64,000 nucleotides of DNA from an uncultured Fulvivirga sp. (GTDB taxonomy: Bacteria > Bacteroidota > Bacteroidia > Cytophagales > Cyclobacteriaceae). The position numbers and the translations under genes were made by a program. The stretch is taken from positions 682,001-746,000 of the forward strand of contig CANMSE010000001.1 of assembly GCA_947500555.1 (NCBI GenBank). Direction: 5' to 3'. The stretch's first letter is position 1. The number at the start of each line of letters is the position of its first letter. Below the pieces are notes generated by a model. The model ran no database searches, was not told the origin of the DNA, and was given only the letters and a program-made list of their open reading frames with translations. This document shows, piece after piece, positions 1-8,194 of this stretch.

Positions 1-1397
1 TTCCTGTAGATCTTGGATTGGATCAAGAGTATTATATCGCCAGGATAAAACAAACTCCTAACCCAAAGGTATTTTCCTTAATGAGGCTAAACAGGCTTCA
101 AAATCAGCTGGATATTTTACATGTAAATACCATTGGAAGCGTTCAAAACATATTGTCTGAAAAAAATGAGCGATATATCGACATTGATTTTGTAGATGAA
201 TTGACTTATCTCAATAATGGTAAACAGTTTATCCATGCTAGCGAAAGAAGTGGATTCAAACATTTGTATTTATACACGAATGAAGGAAAATTATTAAATC
301 AAATTACGACTGGAGATTGGGAAGTAGCTTCGCTTGTAGGAATTGACCAATCTAAGAAAATCCCCACCATTTATTTTACCTCTACAGAAAACTCTCCCCT
401 ACAGAGGCAATTTTACTCGGTAAGTGCTTCAGGAAAAGGCAAAAAATCTTTACGCACGGAAGAAGGATGGCACTCCATAAACATGGGAGGTGATTGTAAA
501 TACTATATTGATAGTTACAGCAGTCCTGATCAACCTTTAAAAGTGAGTCTGTATAAAACTGCTAATAACCAACTTGTAAAAGTTCTGGAAGATAATAGCA
601 AATTGGTAAATGCGCTCAAAGAATTCCAATTACCACGGAAGGAGTTTTTCACTTTTAAAACCGTTGACGGTACAGATTTGAATGGCTATATGCTTAAGCC
701 TGTCAATTTTGAAAGCAGTAAAAAATATCCTGTCTTGATATTTCAGTACAGCGGTCCCGGTAGCCAGCAAGCTAAGTATAACTGGGGTGGCAGCAATTTT
801 TACTGGCACCAGATGCTCGTACAAAAAGGCTATATCGTAGCGGTTATCGACCCAAGGGGAACTGGCGGTCGTGGTCAGGAATTTAAAAAGATGACCTATA
901 AAGAGTTGGGCAAGTACGAAGCTAGAGACCATATAGCAGGAGCTAAGTATCTTGGCGGGCTGAATTATATAGACGCTAATAGAGTTGGCATTTGGGGCTG
1001 GAGTTATGGCGGGTATATGTCTTCACTAGCAATGTTTACGGGTAATGGGATCTTTAAAGCTGCTATTGCTGTAGCTCCAGTAACTAACTGGAGATTTTAC
1101 GACACTATTTACACAGAGCGATACATGGATACTCCTCAAAATAACCCTGATGGTTATGACAATAATTCACCAACAACACATTCACAGAAACTCGATGGGA
1201 ATTACCTGTTGATTCATGGCACTGGAGATGATAATGTTCATTTCCAAAATGCGGTAACACTCCAAAATAAACTCATAGCTGAAGGCAAGCAGTTTGATTC
1301 GTTCTATTATCCTGACAGGTCACATGGAATTTATGAATCAAATGCCAGACCGCACTTGTTTACTTATATGACTAACTGGGTATTAGAGAATCTTTAA
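1..1397 (+). CDS. Dipeptidyl-peptidase IV family serine peptidase (S9), 5' truncated by window
   Basis: The reading frame is open from the first base, so the N-terminus lies outside the window; the TTG at 18 is not a real start. The visible part holds the end of the DPP IV beta-propeller (to about residue 200 counted from 18) and a complete S9 alpha/beta-hydrolase domain. The triad is visible: Ser329 in GWSYGGY, Asp404 in GTGDDNVH and His436 in DRSHGIY. Family members remove N-terminal X-Pro (or X-Ala) dipeptides and in Bacteroidota are usually periplasmic or outer-membrane associated. The signal peptide cannot be checked here. The family is near certain; exact specificity (DPP IV versus related prolyl dipeptidases) is inferred from the DDNVHF-type motif. 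Confidence 0.9.
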   Translation, partial: PVDLGLDQEYYIARIKQTPNPKVFSLMRLNRLQNQLDILHVNTIGSVQNILSEKNERYIDIDFVDELTYLNNGKQFIHASERSGFKHLYLYTNEGKLLNQITTGDWEVASLVGIDQSKKIPTIYFTSTENSPLQRQFYSVSASGKGKKSLRTEEGWHSINMGGDCKYYIDSYSSPDQPLKVSLYKTANNQLVKVLEDNSKLVNALKEFQLPRKEFFTFKTVDGTDLNGYMLKPVNFESSKKYPVLIFQYSGPGSQQAKYNWGGSNFYWHQMLVQKGYIVAVIDPRGTGGRGQEFKKMTYKELGKYEARDHIAGAKYLGGLNYIDANRVGIWGWSYGGYMSSLAMFTGNGIFKAAIAVAPVTNWRFYDTIYTERYMDTPQNNPDGYDNNSPTTHSQKLDGNYLLIHGTGDDNVHFQNAVTLQNKLIAEGKQFDSFYYPDRSHGIYESNARPHLFTYMTNWVLENL

Positions 1398-1432
1398 GGG
1401 TGGAAAGTCCCCTTTGCTTAGATTAAGTAAAT

Positions 1433-1984
1433 TTGACCAAAGAAAGAAGCTTATATTTCATAGCTATCATTCCTCCAGAACCAATTTTTGAGGAGGTGTG
1501 GGCAATGAAAAAAGACTTTGAGAAAAGCTACAAAAGTAAAGCCGCTTTAAATTCACCTCCACATGTGACGCTACATATGCCTTTTAAAATCAGTCCCAAA
1601 AAAGAAGAGAATTTAGTCCATCTACTAAATAATGCGGCTGCAAAAGCAACTACTTTCGAATTAACGCTTGATGGTTTTGGTCATTTTGAAGAGAAAGTAG
1701 TATATCTAAAAGTTTCAAAGCCTGAGCCTCTTACATTAATGTACAAATCAATAGCTCGTCTAATGAAAAAAGAGTTCCAGGTTTTTAATTCGGATTATAA
1801 AAATAGGGGGTATAGTCCACATATAACAGTGGCATTTAGAAATCTTAACAAAGCTAATTTTAAGAGTGCCTGGTCAACCTACTGTATGAAAAAATATAAG
1901 CGGACCTTTATTCCTACACATCTCACCCTGTTGAAACATAATGGAAAAATATGGGATGTTTTCAAGCAGTTTCCGCTTAAATGA
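1433..1984 (+). CDS. 2'-5' RNA ligase family protein (2H phosphoesterase)
   Basis: This 183-residue protein has two HxT motifs, HVTL near residue 43 and HITV near residue 130. These are the paired catalytic histidines of the 2H phosphoesterase superfamily (LigT/CPDase-like). Members act on 2',3'-cyclic or 2'-5' phosphodiester bonds in RNA; the physiological substrate is unknown. The TTG start at 1433 is preferred because an in-frame stop lies just upstream (1424-1426) and the next ATG (1505) would remove the first core strand, LYFIAII. It lies 35 bp after the S9 peptidase and converges with the next gene, with no gap between the two stop codons. Confidence 0.85.
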   Translation: MTKERSLYFIAIIPPEPIFEEVWAMKKDFEKSYKSKAALNSPPHVTLHMPFKISPKKEENLVHLLNNAAAKATTFELTLDGFGHFEEKVVYLKVSKPEPLTLMYKSIARLMKKEFQVFNSDYKNRGYSPHITVAFRNLNKANFKSAWSTYCMKKYKRTFIPTHLTLLKHNGKIWDVFKQFPLK

Positions 1985-2476
1985 TCAATTCGAGAAGTTT
2001 AACGAACTGGAAGGTTCATCTGCTGTCATCTTCATGCTTCTTAATTCTCCATTCCATTTAATATGAAGCATATTTACCTGATCCTGGTAAAGATCTGTGA
2101 GAATAGTACTCTTTAATGAAAGTGATTTTAGTTTCTTAACTCGAAGTACCTGAAAATAAAGAATGACCGCTTCACCTTCAATTTCATGACCTAGATAATC
2201 AATATCTTCTGCTTTATCATTTATTAATAAGGTGATGTTATTCAATAAGTATTTTTTCACTAAATCATCTGTCGATTGTTCGATTGAAGGGTTCGACAAA
2301 TCAAGATATGGCTCGTCTAATTGAACACGTATATGCTTTTCAATATCATCTAAGAAAATTCTCGAAGTAAACTCCAACGCCTTTCTGTCGGTGTCCCATT
2401 CCACATCCGTTACGCTTACGTGAATAGGGTGTAAAAGAGATAATCCAACTACCATTGAAAACAATATGCTACCCAT
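1985..2476 (-). CDS. DUF6702 family protein
   Basis: A 163-residue protein with a short hydrophobic N-terminus (MGSILFSMVVGLSLL) that looks like a signal peptide or anchor, followed by HPIHVSVTDVEW and a phrase like SRIFLDDIEKHIR. These features match DUF6702, a small secreted family widespread in Bacteroidota with no known function. The body is predicted beta-rich, with no catalytic motif visible. It is transcribed divergently from the HupE-like gene across a 64-bp gap, and such pairs are commonly seen near HupE and M1 peptidase genes, which hints at an envelope metal or protein-handling role (inference only). Confidence 0.75.
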   Translation of the reverse strand: MGSILFSMVVGLSLLHPIHVSVTDVEWDTDRKALEFTSRIFLDDIEKHIRVQLDEPYLDLSNPSIEQSTDDLVKKYLLNNITLLINDKAEDIDYLGHEIEGEAVILYFQVLRVKKLKSLSLKSTILTDLYQDQVNMLHIKWNGELRSMKMTADEPSSSLNFSN

Positions 2477-2540
2477 TGGTGTAATTTATTTAATCAGCCT
2501 GCTAATTAACATTTATCTTGCCAATTTATTTGTAAACTGA

Positions 2541-3125
2541 ATGTCCGAATTTCTTCTTTACTTCGATCTAGGATTTGATCATATACTAGATCTCAACGGT
2601 TACGATCACATGATGTTTGTGATTGTATTGTCAGTTGCCTATGCCGCCAGTGATTGGAAGAAACTACTGATTCTTATTACAGCATTTACAATAGGCCATT
2701 CGATAACACTTGCTTTATCAACTTTAAAAGTCATAAATGTCTCCACCGAGCTTATTGAGTTTTTAATACCAGCAACAATCTTCTTTACTGCCTTTACAAA
2801 TCTTTTTAAAAAAGAACGCTATGGTTCAAATGCATCCATTCGATGGAATTATGGAATTGCTCTTGTATTTGGTTTGATACATGGTCTGGGTTTTTCGAAC
2901 TACCTTCGTGCACTTTTGGGTCAGGATGCAGACATTCTCTTGCAATTATTGGCCTTTAACCTGGGACTCGAAATTGGACAGATCTTAATTGTGACACTAT
3001 TTTTAGTGTTAAGTTTTATTATGATTAATATATTTGGCGCCTCAAAAAGAGACTGGAGGCTTGTCATATCATCGGCTGTTGCCGGCATATCTCTTTTATT
3101 ACTATTTGAAACTAAATTTTGGTAA
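2541..3125 (+). CDS. HupE/UreJ family membrane protein
   Basis: A 194-residue polytopic protein with about six hydrophobic segments. Conserved HupE/UreJ signatures are present: the early NGYDHMMFV histidine motif, FTIGHSITLALS, FGLIHGLGFS and FNLGLEIGQ. HupE/UreJ proteins are inner-membrane carriers linked to nickel or other divalent metals. There is no hydrogenase or urease gene in this window, so the substrate is open. The ATG follows a TGA directly (TGAATG). The M1 peptidase starts only 11 bp after the stop, so the two are probably co-transcribed. Confidence 0.85.
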   Translation: MSEFLLYFDLGFDHILDLNGYDHMMFVIVLSVAYAASDWKKLLILITAFTIGHSITLALSTLKVINVSTELIEFLIPATIFFTAFTNLFKKERYGSNASIRWNYGIALVFGLIHGLGFSNYLRALLGQDADILLQLLAFNLGLEIGQILIVTLFLVLSFIMINIFGASKRDWRLVISSAVAGISLLLLFETKFW

Positions 3126-3135
3126 ATATTATATT

Positions 3136-5361
3136 ATGAAAAAAGTTAAATTTCTAGCCGTATCATTTCTAATGATGATCTCTGGTTTACTACAGGCACA
3201 AGACTGGTCAGGTAAATTTGAGCAATTAGGTACTGATCTGCCTACACCTAACCAGTATAGAACTGGCTCGGGGGCTCCAGGACCAGATTACTGGCAGCAA
3301 CGTGCCGATTATGATATCGATGTCACTCTGGATGATGCAACACAAACAATTACCGGAAAGGAGACCATTACCTATTACAATCAGTCGCCTAACCCATTGA
3401 ATTATTTATGGCTTCAGCTTGATCAAAATGTTCGAGAGAAAGAAACTAACTCTTTAAAAGCGCGCAGCGGAGGACTAGTAGACTCGTCATTTGCCAGGTC
3501 TACGGCAAGATCGTTAGGGCTTGTCGACTATGATGGAGGGTTTAAAATTAAGTCTTTAACAGATGCTTCAGGTAAAAAACTTCCTTATATCATCAATAAA
3601 ACGATGATGCGTATTGATTTACCTGAAATTTTAAAATCTGGTGAAAATGTTTCTTTCAAAGTAGAATGGTCTTACAACATAAATGACAGAATGCTCCTCG
3701 GTGGCAGAAGTGGTTATGAGTACTTTCCGGAAGATGACAATTATTTATATACTATAGCTCAATTTTATCCAAGGATGGCTGTTTATGATGATTTTGAAGG
3801 ATGGCAAAATAAGCAATTTCTTGGTAGTGGTGAGTTTGCCTTGACCTTCGGAAACTATAAAGTAAATATTACAGTTCCTGAGGACCACATTGTTGGTTCT
3901 ACTGGATGGCTACAAAACCCTAAAGATGTATTGACCAAAACACAGATTGAAAGATTTGAGCAATCCAAAAAGTCTTTTGACAAACCAATTCTCATTGTTA
4001 CTCAAGCAGAGGCGGAAGACAATGAAAAAACAAAAGCCACTAAAACGGTGACATGGACCTACCATGCTGATAACGTTCGTGATTTTGCCTTTGCTTCTTC
4101 GCGTAAATTCATTTGGGACTCTCAGGCTGTAAAAATTGGAGATAAAGCTCCCTTAGCAATGTCTTATTATCCGAAAGAGGGAAACCCTCTTTGGGAAGAA
4201 GAATCAACCAAAGCCGTAAAAGCAACTTTAGAAACTTTTTCTAAATACACGATAGACTATCCCTATCCAGTGGCTATATCTGTTCACACGGCTTCAATAG
4301 GTATGGAATACCCTATGATATGTTTCAACTTTGGAAGGCCTAATCCTGACGGCACAGTACCTGCAAGAACAAAATATGGTATGATAGGTGTAATTATCCA
4401 TGAAGTAGGACATAACTTCTTTCCAATGATCATCAACTCTGACGAACGTCAGTGGACATGGATGGATGAAGGGCTGAACACATTCGTTCAATACAGAACC
4501 CAGGAGGAACAGTATGAAAATTTCCCTTCGAGAAGAGGTCCTGCTTCTAAAATTGTTCCATATATGAAAGGTGATAAAAAATACATTCGCCCGATCATGA
4601 CCAATTCTGAGCAAATTATTCAATTTGGAAACAATGCCTATGGTAAGCCTGCTGCCGCATTAAACATCCTTAGGGAAACAGTTATGGGTCCAGAGCTTTT
4701 TGATGCAGCATTTAAAGAGTATGCACAACGTTGGGCATTCAAACACCCTAAACCTGCTGATTTTTTCAGAACTATGGAAGATGCTTCAGCGGTAGATTTG
4801 GATTGGTTCTGGAAGGGATGGTTCTATACTACAGATCATGTTGATATTTCAGTAGACGAAGTAAAGTGGTTTAAAATGCGAACTGAAGAAGCTGATGTTG
4901 AAAATAAGAGGAAGAAAGTGAAGAAGGGCGATCTTGCCAAAGCTGAAAACAAAGAAATGATGGATTTCAGTGATGGGCCACAACCTTACTCACTGGTCGA
5001 AACTCCGGATGCCTGGTATGGGGAATTTGAAAACAGACTTGATGAAAAGGCTATTATTCAAGAGTTCGAAAACAAAAACATCTATGAAGTAAAGTTCAAA
5101 AATAAGGGCGGTCTTGTGATGCCAATCATTGTTGAATTCACTTTTGCAGATGGCACAAAACAAATAAAGAAAATTCCAGCGGAAATATGGAGACAGAATG
5201 AGAATGAAGTTTCAAAGTTATTTGCCTTCGACAAACAGGTTACCAATATTGTTTTAGATCCTAATTTGGAGACGGCAGATACAGACGTTTCAGACAATGT
5301 TTTTCCAAGAAAAATAGAGAAAAGTAAGTTTGATGAATTCCAAGAGAAAAAGGGGAAATAG
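3136..5361 (+). CDS. M1 family metallopeptidase (copy 1)
   Basis: A 741-residue secreted zinc peptidase. The longer in-frame start at 3034 is rejected because it lies inside the HupE gene; the ATG at 3136 gives a clean signal peptide (MKKVKFLAVSFLMMISGLLQ, then AQ). The M1 gluzincin signature is complete: His422-Glu423-x-x-His426, 18 residues, Glu445 (WMDEG). The substrate-binding GxMEN motif appears as GMEYP. The C-terminal region is long and charged, ending in a lysine-rich tail. It probably cleaves N-terminal residues from peptides in the periplasm or at the cell surface. A paralogue with the same layout lies at 13027-15156. It is followed by a strong terminator. Confidence 0.93.
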   Translation: MKKVKFLAVSFLMMISGLLQAQDWSGKFEQLGTDLPTPNQYRTGSGAPGPDYWQQRADYDIDVTLDDATQTITGKETITYYNQSPNPLNYLWLQLDQNVREKETNSLKARSGGLVDSSFARSTARSLGLVDYDGGFKIKSLTDASGKKLPYIINKTMMRIDLPEILKSGENVSFKVEWSYNINDRMLLGGRSGYEYFPEDDNYLYTIAQFYPRMAVYDDFEGWQNKQFLGSGEFALTFGNYKVNITVPEDHIVGSTGWLQNPKDVLTKTQIERFEQSKKSFDKPILIVTQAEAEDNEKTKATKTVTWTYHADNVRDFAFASSRKFIWDSQAVKIGDKAPLAMSYYPKEGNPLWEEESTKAVKATLETFSKYTIDYPYPVAISVHTASIGMEYPMICFNFGRPNPDGTVPARTKYGMIGVIIHEVGHNFFPMIINSDERQWTWMDEGLNTFVQYRTQEEQYENFPSRRGPASKIVPYMKGDKKYIRPIMTNSEQIIQFGNNAYGKPAAALNILRETVMGPELFDAAFKEYAQRWAFKHPKPADFFRTMEDASAVDLDWFWKGWFYTTDHVDISVDEVKWFKMRTEEADVENKRKKVKKGDLAKAENKEMMDFSDGPQPYSLVETPDAWYGEFENRLDEKAIIQEFENKNIYEVKFKNKGGLVMPIIVEFTFADGTKQIKKIPAEIWRQNENEVSKLFAFDKQVTNIVLDPNLETADTDVSDNVFPRKIEKSKFDEFQEKKGK

Positions 5362-5382
5362 AATATCATAAAAGCACATTAG

Positions 5383-5413
5383 AAAAAGGCCACCAGTGAG
5401 TGGCCTTTTTTTA
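5383..5413 (+). terminator. Rho-independent terminator after M1 peptidase
   Basis: A perfect 11-bp stem (AAAAAGGCCAC at 5383-5393 with GTGGCCTTTTT at 5400-5410) encloses a six-base loop and runs into a T tract. It starts 22 bp after the M1 stop codon and closes the HupE/M1 unit. Because the stem has A and T runs on opposite ends it could also work on the other strand. Confidence 0.9.
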
Positions 5414-5498
5414 TTAAAAAGACCATCTTCTTGTTAATGAAACAACAATCTATTTGTACCTTGTAATAGTGCTGACCTTTTTATTCTATCCGAATCGA

Positions 5499-7400
5499 AT
5501 GAACCATTATTGCATAATAATCTTATGGCTATCACCCTCCGTCTTAAGCGCTCAAAGTACCGTTGACAGTCTCAATCAGGCACTAAAAACCAATCTCGAA
5601 AATCCGGAAAAAGCTTATACCCTTGACGAGCTGTCTTACCAATGGTTTTATGATGACCTTGACAGCTCTCTGTTCTATGGTAAAATGGCCTTTAAAGAAT
5701 TCTCAAAATTAGATGACCCAAAGGGGTTATCGCAGGCAGCCACTTCCGTAGCCATAGCTTATCATTACATGAATAATTGGGATAGTGCAGAATTTTATCA
5801 TAAGCAGGCATTAACTATTAGAAAAGAAAATGAATTGGATAGGGTAGCCTCATCACTCAATAATCTGGGCGTCATGTTTATGGATCAGGAAGATTATGAA
5901 GAAGCTACTAATTACTATATCCAGGCAATGGAAGTAAGACAACAATCTAATGATACGATTGGTGTGGCCCTTACAAAAACAAACCTTGGCCTAATCTTTA
6001 AAAAACAAGGTAATTATAACAAAGCACTTGACTACTATAATGATGCCATCGCATCACTAGAAAAAAATAAGCAATATAGATACCTTGAAGTAGCTTTTTT
6101 AAATATGGGAGCAATTTATAATACTCTTGAAAAATATGACTCCGCTGCATTATACAACAACAGGCTACGGATTTTAGCACAAAAAAATTCATCCAAAAGA
6201 AATCTGGCTAAGTCATATGTTAATCTGGCAAATTCATATCAAGGATTAGGCCTATTAGACAGCAGTCTCTATTATGCTACACTAGGATTAGAATTTTTTG
6301 AGAGTAGGAATGACACCTTGAATATAGCTAATGCTCTACTTTCCATTGCTCAAAACCAATTAGAGAGTAAGAATTTTGAAAGAGCTATTTCTAGCTCTAA
6401 GAAGTTGGAAGAGTTGAATAATTTTATCGGAAACAAGGAAATGGCCATTGAAAACAAACTGATTCTTGCCAATGCATATGCGGCCTTAAATGACTATGAA
6501 AATGCCTACATCTGGCTAGAAAATTCCTTCTATCAAAAAGACTCATTTTTAACTAAATCTCTGAATGAAACCATAAGTGATCTTACCTTCAAATACGAAA
6601 CCGAACAAAAAGAAAGAGAGATCTCGGAACTAAAAATAGCAAATCAAGACGCCATAATTGCGGAGCAACAAGCAGCCAATCAACGAAACCTGTTGCTGTT
6701 CTTAGCCGGATTTTTAATTTTAGCCGCTATTCTACTTTTCGTATTATTGAGGACAAAAGCCAAGTCGAATACCTTAATAGCTAAGTCTCTAAATGAAAAG
6801 GAAACACTTTTAAAGGAAATTCATCACCGGGTAAAAAACAACCTTCAAGTCATTTCGAGTTTATTAAGCCTTCAGTCTAGGTTCATTGAAGATGAAAGCG
6901 CACAGGCTTTGGTTAATGAGGGTCAAAATAGGGTTAAGTCTATGGCACTGATTCATCAGAAGCTCTATCAAAAAGATAATTTGATGGGTGTAGAAGCTTT
7001 AGACTATATTCAGAACCTAACCAATACACTTCAAAGTGCCTATGGTATCAATTCCGATAAAGTGAAGGTGAGTTACGATATCGATAACCTAATTCTGGAT
7101 GTAGACACCATGATCCCCATAGGTTTGATATTAAATGAACTGATTAGCAACAGCTTTAAACACGCCTTTCCTTCTGGGGAAGGTTCAATGCAGATTGAGT
7201 TCAAGGAAAACCAACATAAATTGCTGTTAACTGTTACAGATAACGGAGTGGGTCATACTACAGATATTAATGAATTGGACTCTTTTGGTATGAGAATGAT
7301 TAAGTCGCTATCACGAAAACTTGAGGCTACCATTGATTTTAATTTTAGTAAAGGAACGAAAGCTTCGCTTACCATTGAGAGCTATAAGTTATATAATTGA
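5499..7400 (+). CDS. Tetratricopeptide sensor histidine kinase (HisKA_2 type)
   Basis: The ATG at 5499 is chosen over the TTG at 5454 because it starts a signal peptide (MNHYCIIILWLSPSVLSAQ). The 633-residue protein then has at least six TPR-like repeats (about 30-360) predicted periplasmic, a coiled coil (about 370-395), one membrane helix (about 397-417) and a cytoplasmic HisKA_2 plus HATPase module. His442-His443 in EIHHRVKNNLQ hold the phospho-acceptor (the His before Arg is expected). N-box (NELISNSFKHAF) and G-box (DNGVG) residues are intact. The stop codon abuts the response regulator gene, which is its evident partner. The signal sensed by the TPR region is unknown. Confidence 0.92.
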   Translation: MNHYCIIILWLSPSVLSAQSTVDSLNQALKTNLENPEKAYTLDELSYQWFYDDLDSSLFYGKMAFKEFSKLDDPKGLSQAATSVAIAYHYMNNWDSAEFYHKQALTIRKENELDRVASSLNNLGVMFMDQEDYEEATNYYIQAMEVRQQSNDTIGVALTKTNLGLIFKKQGNYNKALDYYNDAIASLEKNKQYRYLEVAFLNMGAIYNTLEKYDSAALYNNRLRILAQKNSSKRNLAKSYVNLANSYQGLGLLDSSLYYATLGLEFFESRNDTLNIANALLSIAQNQLESKNFERAISSSKKLEELNNFIGNKEMAIENKLILANAYAALNDYENAYIWLENSFYQKDSFLTKSLNETISDLTFKYETEQKEREISELKIANQDAIIAEQQAANQRNLLLFLAGFLILAAILLFVLLRTKAKSNTLIAKSLNEKETLLKEIHHRVKNNLQVISSLLSLQSRFIEDESAQALVNEGQNRVKSMALIHQKLYQKDNLMGVEALDYIQNLTNTLQSAYGINSDKVKVSYDIDNLILDVDTMIPIGLILNELISNSFKHAFPSGEGSMQIEFKENQHKLLLTVTDNGVGHTTDINELDSFGMRMIKSLSRKLEATIDFNFSKGTKASLTIESYKLYN

Positions 7401-7402
7401 CA

Positions 7403-8098
7403 ATGGAGAAATCAGTACTTATAGTTGAGGATGAGCCTCTTATAGCCGATGACTTACTTTATCATCTTGAAGATTTAGGTATTGAGGATGTTGAAGTAGC
7501 ATTGAAATATGATCAGGCTTTGGAGAAAGTACAGCATAAGCAATTCGATTTGGCATTACTGGATGTCAACCTATCAGGAAAGCGCGATGGAATAGACCTG
7601 GCTAATTTTATCAAAAATCAGCAATCGCTACCTTTTATTTTTATTACCTCGTATTACGATCAGGATACGCTGAGTCGTGCAAAAAAGACCAATCCACTGG
7701 CTTACATTCTTAAGCCCTTCGATAAGCGTGAAGTGACTGTAAACGTAGAGATGGCTTTTCATAAAATAGGACTTTATAAACAACGGCCATCACAGTTTTT
7801 TGTGAAAGACAAGGAAGGCTTAATGCCTGTGAAACCCGAAGATATTCTGTATGTAGAAGCTTTTGACAATTATGCGAAAGTTTTCACTGAATCAAATTCC
7901 CACATTATCAGCCACACACTCAAGAGTATTGAAAGTAAACTTTCCAGTTTTGGTTTTGATAGAGTTCACAAGTCTTACTTAATAAATACCAGCAAAATAA
8001 CGAGGATAAATGAGGGTTTCGTCTTTTTCAATGAGATCCCCATTCCTATTGGTAGGGCCTACAAAAATGTATTTATGTCAAAGATTGCACTGTTGTAG
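7403..8098 (+). CDS. LytTR family response regulator
   Basis: A 231-residue regulator with a receiver domain (about 1-120) and a LytTR DNA-binding domain (about 133-231). The acidic pocket is EDE near residue 10, Asp54 in LLDVNLSG is the phosphorylation site, and the Lys in LKPFD completes the site. The ATG at 7403 is preferred; a TTG at 7397 overlapping the kinase stop would add two residues. It forms an operon with the upstream TPR kinase. LytTR proteins usually bind direct repeats upstream of a few envelope genes; the BspA-like gene 96 bp downstream is the nearest candidate target (inference). Confidence 0.92.
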   Translation: MEKSVLIVEDEPLIADDLLYHLEDLGIEDVEVALKYDQALEKVQHKQFDLALLDVNLSGKRDGIDLANFIKNQQSLPFIFITSYYDQDTLSRAKKTNPLAYILKPFDKREVTVNVEMAFHKIGLYKQRPSQFFVKDKEGLMPVKPEDILYVEAFDNYAKVFTESNSHIISHTLKSIESKLSSFGFDRVHKSYLINTSKITRINEGFVFFNEIPIPIGRAYKNVFMSKIALL

Positions 8099-8194
8099 TA
8101 TCTTCTCATTGATCATCTGGCCGTTTACTAATTTCTTAAGGTCGTTTGCTAAAAATAGCTAGCCAGTCGCCTGGATTTACTCTAACTTGATACA

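Noticed and set aside
3034..3135. Longer N-terminal extension of M1 copy 1
   Set aside because: It overlaps the end of the HupE gene and would put 34 residues ahead of a clear signal peptide.
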